This document shows, in pieces, positions 45,607 to 56,272 of a DNA stretch of 64,000 nucleotides (positions are counted from its first letter, which is position 1; the number at the start of each line of letters is the position of its first letter). Position numbers and translations under genes: made by a program. The notes beneath the pieces are model-generated. The model ran no database searches. It was not told the DNA's origin and worked only from the letters and a program-made list of their open reading frames with translations. Origin of the DNA: Dankookia rubra (GTDB lineage: Bacteria > Pseudomonadota > Alphaproteobacteria > Acetobacterales > Acetobacteraceae); NCBI RefSeq assembly GCF_004355005.1, contig NZ_SMSJ01000003.1, positions 219,858 to 283,857 of the forward strand. The letters are read 5' to 3'.

Positions 45607-46466
45607 GCCGCGTGCGCCTCGGCCGGGAGGGTGAGGGCGCGGCGCAGCAGCACCAGCGCGGCCTGGCGGCGATAGGCGGCCGTCGCCCGCACGTCGTCGA
45701 TCGGCGCCAGCGCCGCGAGATGAGCCGCCGCCGGCACCGCCGCCGCCTGCGCCAGCGGCTGGCCGGCCAGCGCCGCCTCCAGCCCCGGCAGCCGCTGCGC
45801 CACCGGGGAGCAGGCGCCGACGGCGATGCGGGCGCGGGTGATGCGGCCGACCGCGGCCTCGACCACCGCGGCGACCATCACGATCGAGATGACGAGATAG
45901 GCGCGGGCGCCGAGCTTCTCGAACCGTGCCGCCGCATCCGGTGCCGCCTTCGGCACGAGCACGGCGGTGGCGATCTCCCCCGGCGCCAGCGCGGTTTGCC
46001 GGTTGCCCCGGATGAACCCGCCGAGCGGCAGGCGCCGCACCCCGCCGAGGCCGGCGAGCTCGACCTCCGCATCCAGCGCCAGCAGCGGCGGCACGCCGTC
46101 CGCGGCGGGGGAGGCGTTGCAGAGATTGCCGACCAGCGTCGCCCGGTTCTGCACCTGCGCCCCGCCGACCTGGGATGCCGCCTGGCGCAGCGCGTCGAAC
46201 CAGGGTGGCAGGGCAGCCTCCCGCAGCGCCGCCCAGGTCACCCGGGCACCGATGCGGTGGTAGTCGCCGCGGTCCTCGATCCCCGCCAATTCCGGCAGGG
46301 CGGAAAGGTCGAGCAGCGGCCGGTCGACCGGGCGCATCCAGGCCTCGGCCGCGGCGCGCGCCGGGTAGATGTCCGTCCCGCCGGCCAGCAGCAGGGGCGG
46401 CAGCGGGGCCTCGGCCAGCAGGGCCAGCGCTTCGGTCAGGCGCGTCGGGCGGCGATAGGCGGTCAT
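45603..46466 (-). CDS. FAD-binding subunit of the molybdenum hydroxylase
   Basis: 287 residues of the CO-dehydrogenase/xanthine-dehydrogenase medium-subunit fold. PLLLAGGTDIYPARAAAE is the first FAD pyrophosphate motif. VGGAQVQNRATLVGNLCNASPAADGVPPLLALDAEVEL is the second, with the typical T-x-G-G-N replaced by T-L-V-G-N. A CutM-like C-terminal domain follows from ~residue 180. It passes electrons from the iron-sulfur clusters to an acceptor. It is the first gene of the minus-strand operon, with GGAGGGG before its ATG, and diverges from the enamidase across 140 bp. Confidence 0.87.
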   Translation of the reverse strand: MTAYRRPTRLTEALALLAEAPLPPLLLAGGTDIYPARAAAEAWMRPVDRPLLDLSALPELAGIEDRGDYHRIGARVTWAALREAALPPWFDALRQAASQVGGAQVQNRATLVGNLCNASPAADGVPPLLALDAEVELAGLGGVRRLPLGGFIRGNRQTALAPGEIATAVLVPKAAPDAAARFEKLGARAYLVISIVMVAAVVEAAVGRITRARIAVGACSPVAQRLPGLEAALAGQPLAQAAAVPAAAHLAALAPIDDVRATAAYRRQAALVLLRRALTLPAEAHAA

Positions 46467-46606
46467 GCCCCTCCGGGATCGTCAGCCGGCACCGCGGCGC
46501 GGCACCTTCGTACCGGGTGTAGCAAACCACGGGCCGGGGCGCCGGGCTATCCTCCCGCGCGGCCGCTCGCTAGCCTAAGGCCCGGCGCAGCAGGCGGGGG
46601 TCGGCG
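46467..46606. promoter_or_regulatory. Divergent control region of the nicotinate genes
   Basis: This 140-bp gap separates the hydroxylase/Hnr operon (minus) from the enamidase gene (plus) and must hold promoters for both. A somewhat less GC-rich patch at 46505-46535 is the likeliest site. I see ribosome sites on both sides but no clear operator or hexamers, and no regulator gene sits next to it. Confidence 0.45.
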
Positions 46607-47806
46607 ATGGCGGTGGAACAGGCGGCGGGCCCCGCGAAGGGCCGGACCCTGGTGCGGAACATCGGCCTGCTGCTCTCGGGCGACCTGGCCCTGCCGGTGC
46701 TGGACGCGGACGCCATCCTGGTCGAGGACGGGAAAATCGCCGCCACCGGCCGCGGCGCCGAGCTGGCCGGCCGCGGCCCGGTCAACAGCGTGATCGACGC
46801 GCATGGCTGCGCAGTCTCGCCCGGCCTCGTGGACAGCCACGTCCACCCGGTCTTCGGCGACTGGACCCCGCGGCAGAACCAGATCGGCTGGGTCGAGAGC
46901 TTCCTCAACGGCGGCGTGACCACCATGATCTCGGCGGGCGAGGTCCACCTGCCCGGGCGTCCCAAGGACATCGTCGGGCTCAAGGCGCTGGCCATCACCG
47001 CCCAGCGCGCCTTCTTCAATGCCCGCCCCGCGGGGGTGAAGGTGCTGGCCGGGGCGCCGGTGCTGGAACTCGGCATGGAGGAGCACGACTTCGCCGAGCT
47101 CGCCGCCGCCGGCGTCACCCTGCTCGGCGAGGTCGGCCTCGGCTCGGTCAGGACCGGCTACCAAGCGCGGGAGATGGTCGCCTGGGCGCGGCAATACGGC
47201 ATCCAGAGCACCATCCATACCGGCGGCCCCTCGGTCCCCGGCAGCAGCATGATCGACCGCGACACGGTGCTGGAGGCGGATGCCGACATCATCGGCCATA
47301 TCAACGGCGGCCATACCAGCCTGCCGGAGGCGCATGTCTGCGAGCTCTGCGAGCGCAGCAGCCGCGCCATCGAGCTGGTCCACAACGGCAACGAGCGGGT
47401 GGCGATCGCGGCCGTCCAGGCGGCGCGCGACCTCGGCCAGCTGCACCGGGTCATCCTCGGCACCGACAGCCCGGCGGGCTCCGGCGTGCAGCCGCTCGGC
47501 ATCCTGCGGATGATCTCGCTGCTGGCCTCGCTCGGCGGCATCCCGGCGGCGCAGGCCTTCGCCATGGCGACCGGCAATACCGCCCGCATCCGCAACCTCG
47601 ATGCCGGGCTGATCGAGCCGGGCCGGGCCGCCGACCTGGTCTTCCTCGACCGCGCCCAGCACAGCGCCGGGCGGGACCTGCTGCACAGCGTCGAGCTCGG
47701 CGACATCCCCGGCATCGGCGGGGTGATGATCGACGGCGCGATGCGCTGCGGCCGCAGCCGCAACACCCCGCCGGCCGAGCGGGTCCCCGAGGTGCTGGGC
47801 CACTGA
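46607..47806 (+). CDS. ena: Enamidase (amidohydrolase of nicotinate catabolism)
   Basis: 399 residues of the amidohydrolase superfamily. GLVDSHVHPVFGDWTPRQNQ carries the H78-x-H80 metal pair. GGVTTMISAGEVHLPGRPKD, FFNARPAGVKVLAG, STIHTGGPSVPGSS, IGHINGGHTSLPE and GTDSPAGSGVQPLGILRM all closely follow the E. barkeri enamidase pattern. That enzyme opens 1,4,5,6-tetrahydro-6-oxonicotinate by hydrolysis, giving 2-formylglutarate and ammonia, the step after Hnr. ATG 46607 follows a GGGGG stretch. It is divergent from the hnr operon. A general imidazolonepropionase-like hydrolase is the alternative, but the context argues for enamidase. Confidence 0.85.
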   Translation: MAVEQAAGPAKGRTLVRNIGLLLSGDLALPVLDADAILVEDGKIAATGRGAELAGRGPVNSVIDAHGCAVSPGLVDSHVHPVFGDWTPRQNQIGWVESFLNGGVTTMISAGEVHLPGRPKDIVGLKALAITAQRAFFNARPAGVKVLAGAPVLELGMEEHDFAELAAAGVTLLGEVGLGSVRTGYQAREMVAWARQYGIQSTIHTGGPSVPGSSMIDRDTVLEADADIIGHINGGHTSLPEAHVCELCERSSRAIELVHNGNERVAIAAVQAARDLGQLHRVILGTDSPAGSGVQPLGILRMISLLASLGGIPAAQAFAMATGNTARIRNLDAGLIEPGRAADLVFLDRAQHSAGRDLLHSVELGDIPGIGGVMIDGAMRCGRSRNTPPAERVPEVLGH

Positions 47807-47864
47807 CCCAGGCTACCGGGGAATACGCCCGCGCCCCCTGGTGGGGCCGCGGCGTCCGCAACGG

Positions 47865-48843
<979 letters not shown>

Positions 48844-48846
48844 GGC

Positions 48847-49956
48847 ATGGGCAGTTCGCGTTCTGGGGTGATCGACCTGCTGCGGCTGGTGCCGCAGGGC
48901 GGGCCGGCGATCTGCAACGTCTCGGTCACCAACCTGTGCAATGCCACCTGCGACTTCTGCAATTTCGCCCATGACAAGGGCTTCGTCACCGATCGCCGCA
49001 GCCTGGACGCCAGCCGCTTCGCCGATTCGCTGGCCCGGCTGAAGGAACAGGCCGGGGTCCGCTTCGTCACCTTCATGGGCGGCGAGCCGCTGCTGCACAA
49101 GAACATCGTCGAGATGGTGCAGACCGCGACCGACATGGGCGTGCAGCCGACCATGGTGACCAACGGCTGGCTGCTGCCGCCCAAGGCGGACGCCCTTGCC
49201 GATGCCGGGATCACCACGCTGTTCATCTCGATCGATGCCGCCGACCCGCTGGTGCACGAGAAGAACCGCGGGCTGAAAGGCGTCTGCGAGCGGATCCGGG
49301 AGGCGACGGCGAAGCTGCAGGCCCGCGGCGTCACCGTCATCGCCTCGGTCGCCATGACCCGGCTCATCCCCAACTACCTCGCGCTCGCGCGCTTCGTGAA
49401 GGAGCTCGGCTTCTCCGCCATCACCTTCTCCTACCCCCGGAAGGCGGCGCTGGGGTCGAATTCCCTGGTCTGGTCCGAGGATAGCGAGCTGGTCGACATG
49501 TCGACCGCCGAGCTGATCGCCGCCTTCGACGGCGCGGAGTCGGCGCGCGGCATCATCCCCGTGCACAACCCGCGCGCCGGCCTCGCCGACATGCGGCGGC
49601 GGCTGACCGGGCAGGGCGAACGCTTCACCTGCCATGCCGGCTACAAATACTTCTACATGGACTGGAACTACGACCTTTGGCGCTGCGAGGACTGGGACAA
49701 GCCGATCTCCTCGGTCTGGGACTTCACGCCGGAGAAGATGCTGCGGGATGCCTGCCAGGCCTGCACCACCGACTGCTACCGCGATGCCAGCATCATGCTG
49801 CATTTTCCGGTCGCGATCGGCGACGCCTTCGCGCAGATGCGGCAGGGGCGGCCTGTCGCCGCCTTCCGGGCCCTGGCGGACAAGCGGATCCTGGGCTCGA
49901 TCGGCGCCATCGCCGGGCATGGCAGCCGGCTGTCCCGGCTGGCGGGAACGGGCTGA
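48847..49956 (+). CDS. Radical SAM protein with SPASM-like C-terminus
   Basis: 369 residues. C31-x3-C35-x2-C38 (TNLCNATCDFCNF) binds the [4Fe-4S] cluster that cleaves S-adenosylmethionine. FVTFMGGEPLLHKN is the GGEP motif, and LFISIDAADP and VIASVAMTRLIP are barrel strands. The last part has FTCHAGYKYFYMDWNYDLWRCEDWD and CQACTTDCYRD, a cysteine set like SPASM/twitch auxiliary clusters. The substrate is unknown. It starts 3 bp after the HpnL-like gene, so the pair may modify and move the same lipid; it is not the standard HpnH sequence. Confidence 0.8.
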   Translation: MGSSRSGVIDLLRLVPQGGPAICNVSVTNLCNATCDFCNFAHDKGFVTDRRSLDASRFADSLARLKEQAGVRFVTFMGGEPLLHKNIVEMVQTATDMGVQPTMVTNGWLLPPKADALADAGITTLFISIDAADPLVHEKNRGLKGVCERIREATAKLQARGVTVIASVAMTRLIPNYLALARFVKELGFSAITFSYPRKAALGSNSLVWSEDSELVDMSTAELIAAFDGAESARGIIPVHNPRAGLADMRRRLTGQGERFTCHAGYKYFYMDWNYDLWRCEDWDKPISSVWDFTPEKMLRDACQACTTDCYRDASIMLHFPVAIGDAFAQMRQGRPVAAFRALADKRILGSIGAIAGHGSRLSRLAGTG

Positions 49957-50047
49957 CCGGGGCAAGCTCCGGGCATGAATGCGAAGCCCGCGACCGACGC
50001 CCCGCGGCCGTCGCCCCGGGCGATCGCAGCCTGACAGGATCGCCGCC

Positions 50048-50632
50048 ATGCCCGCCATCATCCGCAAGCTGGTCACCATCCTCGACGAGACGCGGCGCGA
50101 GATGCGCCGCGACCTCGCCGCCCCGATCCGCCGCGTGGTCTGCTGCGCGGTGATCGAGAACCCCTTCGCCGGCCGCTACGCCGAGGACCTGTCGGACCTC
50201 GTCGCCCAGGGCGAGGAGCTCGGCGCGCTGCTGGCGGCGCGCGGCATCGCCGCGCTCGGCATCCCGGGCGAGCAGGTGCAGAGCTTCGGCAAGGCCGCGG
50301 TGGTGGGGGAGGCGGGCGAGCTGGAACATGCCGCGGCACTTTTACATCCGAAGATGGGTGCGCCGGTGCGGGCGGCGCTCGGGAAGGGGCCGGCGCTGAT
50401 TCCTTCGGCCAAGAAGTCGGGCGGGCCGGGCACGGCCATCGACGTGCCGCTCGGGCACAAGGATGCCGCCTTCGTGCGCAGCCATTTCGACGCGATCGAG
50501 GCGCGGGTGCCGGACGCGCCGCGCGCCGACGAGATCCTGGTCTGCCTGGCGCTGACCGATGGCGGCCGGCCCTTGCCGCGGGTCGGCGGGCTGACGCACG
50601 ACCAGGTTGAGGGCCGCGACGGGTTGCGCTGA
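50048..50632 (+). CDS. DUF1185 ('amino acid synthesis') family protein
   Basis: 194 residues. RRVVCCAVIENPFAGRYAEDLSDLVAQGEELGALLA, GKAAVVGEAGELEHAAALLHPKMGAPVRAALG and IDVPLGHKDAAFVRSHFDAIEARVPDAPRADEILVCLALTDGGRP are the conserved DUF1185 stretches. The family is called 'amino acid synthesis' in databases but has no established reaction that I know of. It is often encoded beside Liv-type importers and amidases. Here a livGF operon starts 258 bp downstream. ATG 50048 follows AGGAT. Confidence 0.8.
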   Translation: MPAIIRKLVTILDETRREMRRDLAAPIRRVVCCAVIENPFAGRYAEDLSDLVAQGEELGALLAARGIAALGIPGEQVQSFGKAAVVGEAGELEHAAALLHPKMGAPVRAALGKGPALIPSAKKSGGPGTAIDVPLGHKDAAFVRSHFDAIEARVPDAPRADEILVCLALTDGGRPLPRVGGLTHDQVEGRDGLR

Positions 50633-50890
50633 CCGGCGCGCTTCCGCCCCGCCCGCGACCTCCCGTAACGCGGCGAATCCCGCGCCCTCCCTTGCATTGG
50701 GCGCGATAGACAGCCATACCTTGGCGCAACGACGGACGGTGTTACGCACCCCTGCCGCGCCAGCATGGCGCCGGGGTGGCGGGCACGCCAGAAACCGCCC
50801 AACCGCATTCCGGGGATCATGGCCGCCCAGGGGACGCCCCCGCGGCTTGGCGCCTGGAAGGCACGAGGCTGAACAGGGAGATCGATCCGG
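50633..50890. promoter_or_regulatory. Upstream region of the second Liv-type operon
   Basis: A 258-bp gene-free stretch before livG. TTGCAT at about 50693-50698 followed 17 bp later by CATACC is a weak sigma-70-like pair. GGGAG stands about 10 bp before the GTG start. No dyad or repeat stands out. Confidence 0.3.
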
Positions 50891-51666
50891 GTGTCCGACA
50901 CCATCCTGGAGACCGAGGGGCTGACCAAGGAGTTCATGGGCTTCGTCGCCGTCGGCGATGTCTCCCTGAAGGTCCAGCGCGGCAGCATCCATGGCGTCAT
51001 CGGCCCGAACGGGGCCGGCAAGACAACCTGCTTCAACCTGCTTACCAAATTCCTGCAGCCGACGCGCGGGACGATCCGGTATGACGGCCGCGACATCACC
51101 CGGCTGAAGCCGGCCGAGGTGGCACGGCTGGGGCTGGTGCGCAGCTTCCAGATCTCGGCGGTCTTCCCTCACCTGACGGTGCTGGAAAACGTGCGGGTGG
51201 CGCTGCAGCGCCAGCGCGGCGGCAGCTTCGACTTCTGGCGGTCCGATTCGCTGCTGCGGCAATACGACGACCGGGCCATGGCGCTGCTCGCCGATGTCGG
51301 CCTGACCGGCTACGAGCACCTGGCGGCGGGCGAGCTGCCCTATGGCCGGAAGCGGGCGCTCGAGATCGCCACGACGCTGGCGATGGACCCTCAGATGATG
51401 CTGCTCGACGAACCCACCGCCGGCATGACGCATGAGGACGTGGACCGCATCGTCGCGCTGGTGAAGCGGGTCGCGGTCGGCCGCACCGTGCTGCTGGTCG
51501 AGCACAACCTGAAGGTGGTCTCCGGCCTCTGCGACACCATCACCGTGCTGGCGCGGGGAACGGTGCTGGCCGAGGGCGACTACCAGACGGTGGCGAAGAA
51601 CCCCGACGTTGTCGCCGCGTATCTGGGCAGTGAGGCGCATACCGTGACCGAGGGAGTGCCGGTCTG

Positions 51667-51667
<1 letters not shown>
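50891..51667 (+). CDS. livG: ABC transporter ATP-binding protein, LivG type
   Basis: 258 residues from GTG 50891. Walker A is GPNGAGKTTCFNLLTKF, the signature region AAGELPYGRKRALEIATTLAMDPQ, Walker B MMLLDEPTAGM, and the switch His is in LLVEHNLKVV. RGGSFDFWRSDSLLRQYD is the longer LivG-specific insertion. It is the first gene of an eight-gene importer operon reaching to 59406. Its stop overlaps the next start as TGATG. Confidence 0.9.
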
Positions 51668-52410
<743 letters not shown>

Positions 52411-52474
52411 CCGAGCAGCACGACGCGTAACCGATGCCGCCAAAAGAAGCGGCGCGACAGGGAGGGACCGGGAG

Positions 52475-53713
52475 ATGACGGAGTGCACGAGCCGCAGAGG
52501 GATCCTGAAGGCCGCAGCGGCATTGCCCGCGATGGGCGGCCTGCCGTGGCGGAGCGCCAGGGCCCAGGCGGCGAACACGGTGAAGATCGCCCTGCTCTGC
52601 GACTTCGGCGGCACCTACCGCGACGTGACGGGGCCGACCGAACTCGCCTGCATCCGCCAGGCTGCGGCCGAGTTCTCCAACCGCGGCTTCAACGTCGAGG
52701 TGCTCTACGGCGACAACCAGAACAAGCCGGATGTCGGCTCCAACCTGGCGCGGCAATGGATCGACCGGGACGGCGTCGACGTCGTCGTCGATGGCGGGGC
52801 ATCCTCGGTCGCGCTGGCGGTGAACGACGTGGTGCGGGAGAAGAACAAGGTCTTCCTCAACACCTCCTCCGCCACCTCGGACCTGACGGGGTCGAAGTGC
52901 TCCCCCAACACGGTGCACTGGACCTACGATACCTGGATGCTGGCGAAGTCGACCGGCGGCGCGACGGTGAAGGCCGGGGGCGACACCTGGTACTTCGTCA
53001 CCGCCGACTATGCCTTCGGCCACGCGCTCGAGCGCGACACCACGACCTTTGTCCGCAATGCGGGCGGCAAGGTCCTCGGCAGCGTGCGGACTCCCTTCCC
53101 GGGCACCACCGACTTCTCCTCCTTCATCCTGCAGGCCCAGGCCTCGAAGGCGAAGGTGATCGGCTTGGCGAATGCCGGGTCGGACACCGTCAACTGCATC
53201 AAGCAGGCCGCGGAATTCGGGCTGACCAAGCGCGGGATCAAGCTGGCCTCGCTGCTGATGTTCCTGCCGGACGTGCATGCGATCGGGCTGCAGACGGCGC
53301 AGGGGCTGATCTGCACCGAGACCTTCTACTGGGACCTCAACGACCGCACCCGGGCCTTCACGAAAAAGATGCGGCCGAACATCAGCGTGCCGCTCTGCAT
53401 GAACCACGCCGGCGGCTATGCCGCGGTGCTGCACTACCTGAAGGCCGCGGCCGACATGGGCGTGGCCCAGGCGCGCGCCAACGGCGTCGAGACGGTGAAC
53501 CGCATGAAGGCGATGCCCTGCGACGACGACTGCTTCGGCCCCGGGCAGATCCGCCAGGACGGCCGCAAGCTGCACCCCGCCTATCTCTTCGAGGTGAAGA
53601 AGCCCGAGGAGAGCCGCGGCGAGTGGGACTACTACAAGCTGCTGCAGACCACCCCGTCCGAGGAGGCCTTCCGGCCGCTCGGCGACGGCGGCTGCAGCTT
53701 CGTCAAGGCCTGA
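52475..53713 (+). CDS. Liv-type ABC receptor, copy 1 of 4
   Basis: 412 residues. Signal sequence SRRGILKAAAALPAMGGLP with twin arginines. Type-1 binding fold: VKIALLCDFGGTYRDVTGP, DNQNKPDVGSNLARQWIDRDG, VHWTYDTWMLAKSTGGATVK, FVTADYAFGHALERDTTTF, and ETFYWDLNDRTRAFTKK. It is the most divergent of the first three at the strand-1 turn (LLCDFGG where the others have LNDQSG or LTDMSG) and has extra cysteines. The residues around this turn line the ligand cleft in the family, so its ligand may differ. GGAGGGACCGGGAG precedes the ATG. Confidence 0.88.
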   Translation: MTECTSRRGILKAAAALPAMGGLPWRSARAQAANTVKIALLCDFGGTYRDVTGPTELACIRQAAAEFSNRGFNVEVLYGDNQNKPDVGSNLARQWIDRDGVDVVVDGGASSVALAVNDVVREKNKVFLNTSSATSDLTGSKCSPNTVHWTYDTWMLAKSTGGATVKAGGDTWYFVTADYAFGHALERDTTTFVRNAGGKVLGSVRTPFPGTTDFSSFILQAQASKAKVIGLANAGSDTVNCIKQAAEFGLTKRGIKLASLLMFLPDVHAIGLQTAQGLICTETFYWDLNDRTRAFTKKMRPNISVPLCMNHAGGYAAVLHYLKAAADMGVAQARANGVETVNRMKAMPCDDDCFGPGQIRQDGRKLHPAYLFEVKKPEESRGEWDYYKLLQTTPSEEAFRPLGDGGCSFVKA

Positions 53714-53733
53714 ACCGGGGAGGGAGCACCCTC

Positions 53734-54963
53734 ATGCAATTCGATCGTCGCAGCCTGATTGCCGGCGGGTCCGCGCTTGCGCTGGGCGGCCTCGCCTCAC
53801 GGTCCCCCCGCGCGCAGGCTGCGAACACGATCAAGCTGGGCGTGCTGAACGACCAGTCCGGCGTCTACCGCGACATCTCCGGCCCGACCTCGGTCGCCTG
53901 CGTGCGGCAGGCGGTGCAGGATGCCGGCAGCCACGGCTTCAACGTCGAGGTGCTGGTCGCCGACCACCAGAACAAGCCCGATGTCGGCTCCAACATCGCC
54001 CGGCAATGGATCGACCGCGACGGCGTCGACGTCATCCTAGACGTGCCCAACAGCGCCGTGGCGCTGGCGGTGAACGGCGTGGTGCGGGAGAAGAACAAGG
54101 TCTACCTGAACAGCACCGCGGCGACCGCCGACCTGACCGGGCCGCAATGCAGCCCGAACACGGTGCACTGGACCTATGACACCTGGATGCTGGCGCGCAG
54201 CACCGGCGGCGCCATGGTGAAGGCCGGCGGCGACAGCTGGTTCTTCATCACCGCCGACTATGCCTTCGGCCATGCGCTGGAGCGCGACACCTCGAACTTC
54301 GTCAAGGCGCAGAACGGCAAGGTCATCGGCACGGTGCGCCACCCGCTCGGCAATACCGACTTTTCCTCCTTCCTGGTGCAGGCGCAGTCCTCCCGCGCCA
54401 AGGTGGTCGGGCTGGCCAATGCCGGGGCGGATACCATCAACGCGGTGAAGCAGGCGGCCGAGTTCGGCCTGACCCGGCGCGGCACCAAGCTGGCGGTGCT
54501 GCTGATGTTCATCAACGACGTGCACGGCCTCGGCCTGCAGGCGGCGCAGGGGCTGGTCTGCACCGAGACCTTCTACTGGGACCTCAACGACCGCACCCGC
54601 GCCTTCACCGCGAAGGTGAAGCCCCACCTGGCGGGCAACCTGCCCTCGATGTCGCATGCCGGCTGCTACGCCGCGGCGCTGCACTACCTGAAGGCCGTGG
54701 CCGACATGGGCGCGGCGGCGGCGAAGGCGGACGGCGCCGCCGCGGTCGCCCGGATGAAGGCGATGCCGACGGAGGACGACTGCTTCGGCGCCGGCTCCAT
54801 CCGCGCCGACGGGCGGAAGATCCATCCCTCCTATCTCTTCGAGGTGAAGGCGCCGAACGAGAGCAAGGGCGCCTGGGACTACTACAAGCTGCTGCAGACC
54901 ACGCCGGCCGAGGACGCCTTCCGGCCCATGGCCGAGGGCGCCTGTCCGATGGTCCGCAGCTAG
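53734..54963 (+). CDS. Liv-type ABC receptor, copy 2 of 4
   Basis: 409 residues. Tat-like signal FDRRSLIAGGSALALGGLA. It shares long identical stretches with its neighbours: DHQNKPDVGSNIARQW, CSPNTVHWTYDTWMLA, SWFFITADYAFGHALERDTSNF and YWDLNDRTRAF. The strand-1 turn reads LNDQSGVYRDISGP. Differences gather in KAQNGKVIGTVRHPLGNTDF and HLAGNLPSMSHAGCYAA, near the cleft and hinge. It starts 20 bp after copy 1 with GGGGAGGGAGC as ribosome site. Confidence 0.88.
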   Translation: MQFDRRSLIAGGSALALGGLASRSPRAQAANTIKLGVLNDQSGVYRDISGPTSVACVRQAVQDAGSHGFNVEVLVADHQNKPDVGSNIARQWIDRDGVDVILDVPNSAVALAVNGVVREKNKVYLNSTAATADLTGPQCSPNTVHWTYDTWMLARSTGGAMVKAGGDSWFFITADYAFGHALERDTSNFVKAQNGKVIGTVRHPLGNTDFSSFLVQAQSSRAKVVGLANAGADTINAVKQAAEFGLTRRGTKLAVLLMFINDVHGLGLQAAQGLVCTETFYWDLNDRTRAFTAKVKPHLAGNLPSMSHAGCYAAALHYLKAVADMGAAAAKADGAAAVARMKAMPTEDDCFGAGSIRADGRKIHPSYLFEVKAPNESKGAWDYYKLLQTTPAEDAFRPMAEGACPMVRS

Positions 54964-55020
54964 ATCCAAGCGTCCGGGGGAGGCCCCCCGCGGCGTCACT
55001 GCCCCACAGGAGAAGTCTGT

Positions 55021-56250
55021 ATGAGTGTGTCGCGTCGTAGCCTGCTTGCCGCCTCGGTCGGCGCCACCATGATGCCGGCCCTGTCGCGCCTGTCCCACGC
55101 CCAGGCCGCCAATACCATCCGCATCGGCGTCCTGAACGACCAGTCCGGCACCTACCGTGACATCTCCGGCCCCTACGGCGTCGAATGCACGAAGCAGGCG
55201 GTGCAGGAGTTCGGCAACAAGGGCTTCAACGTCGAGGTCATCTTCGCCGACCACCAGAACAAGCCCGATGTCGGCGTCAACATCGCCCGGCAGTGGTACG
55301 ACCAGGGCGTCGACCTGATCCTCGACGTGCCGACCAGCTCGGTCGGCCTGGCGGTGAACAACGTCGCCAAGGAGAAGAACAAGGCGTACATCAACACCGG
55401 CTCGGCCACCTCGGACCTGACCGGCGCGCAGTGCAGCCCGAACACCGTGCACTGGATGTACGACACCTACATGCTGGCCAAGTCGACCGGCGGCGCCATG
55501 GTGAAGGCCGGCGGCGACAGCTGGTTCTTCATCACCGCCGACTATGCCTTCGGCCATGCGCTGGAACGCGACACCGGCACCTTCGTGAAGGCCGCCGGCG
55601 GCAAGGTCAACGGCGCGGTGCGCTATCCCTTCCCGGCGACTTCCGACTTCAGCAGCTTCCTGTTGCAGGCGAAATCCTCCCGCGCCAAGGTCATCGGCCT
55701 GGCCAATGCCGGCGCCGATACCGTCAACAGCATCAAGCAGGCCGCCGAGTTCGGCATCATGAAGGGCGGCACCAAGCTGGCCGCGCTGCTGATGTTCCTG
55801 CCCGACGTCCACGCGCTCGGCCTGCAGACCGCGCAGGGGCTGGTGCTGACCGAGAGCTTCTACTGGGACCTCAACGACCGCACCCGCGCGGTGACCGAGC
55901 GGCTGAAGCCGCGGCTGAAGGACATCAAGCCGAACATGGCGTCGATCGCCAACTACTCGGCGGCGCTGCACTACCTCAAGGCGGTCGCCGACATGGGCGT
56001 CGCGGCGTCCAAGGCCTCGGGCATCGATGTCGTCAGCCGCATGAAGGCGATACCCTGCGACGACGACGCCTTCGGTGCGGGCCGCATCCGCGAGGACGGC
56101 CGCAAGCTCTGCCCGTCCTACCTCTTCGAGGTGAAATCCCCGGCCGAGAGCAAGGCGCCCTGGGACTACTACAAGCTGCTGCAGACCACGCCGGCCGAGG
56201 AAGCCTTCCGGCCGCTGAACGAGGGTGGCTGCAATCTCGTGAAGGCATAG
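55021..56250 (+). CDS. Liv-type ABC receptor, copy 3 of 4
   Basis: 409 residues. Signal SRRSLLAASVGATMMPALSRLSHA. The body has IRIGVLNDQSGTYRDISGPYGV, DHQNKPDVGVNIARQWYDQGVDLILD, CSPNTVHWMYDTYMLAKSTG, SWFFITADYAFGHALERDTGTF and LKPRLKDIKPNMASIANYSAALHYL. W-Y-D-Q-G replaces the W-I-D-R-D-G of copies 1 and 2, a trait shared with copy 4 (WFDQG), so 1-2 and 3-4 may be two older pairs. AGGAGAAG lies before the ATG. Confidence 0.88.
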   Translation: MSVSRRSLLAASVGATMMPALSRLSHAQAANTIRIGVLNDQSGTYRDISGPYGVECTKQAVQEFGNKGFNVEVIFADHQNKPDVGVNIARQWYDQGVDLILDVPTSSVGLAVNNVAKEKNKAYINTGSATSDLTGAQCSPNTVHWMYDTYMLAKSTGGAMVKAGGDSWFFITADYAFGHALERDTGTFVKAAGGKVNGAVRYPFPATSDFSSFLLQAKSSRAKVIGLANAGADTVNSIKQAAEFGIMKGGTKLAALLMFLPDVHALGLQTAQGLVLTESFYWDLNDRTRAVTERLKPRLKDIKPNMASIANYSAALHYLKAVADMGVAASKASGIDVVSRMKAIPCDDDAFGAGRIREDGRKLCPSYLFEVKSPAESKAPWDYYKLLQTTPAEEAFRPLNEGGCNLVKA

Positions 56251-56272
56251 CATCGAACGGGAGGGAACGGAC

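Noticed and set aside
42937-45675. 900-codon plus-strand frame over the hydroxylase gene
   Set aside because: The minus strand encodes all cofactor motifs of the molybdenum enzyme; the plus frame is an R/G/Q-rich shadow.
48847-49956. HpnH (hopanoid adenosyl transferase) identity for the radical SAM gene
   Set aside because: The cluster motif surroundings and SPASM-like cysteines differ from HpnH, which has a different N-terminus and no such tail.
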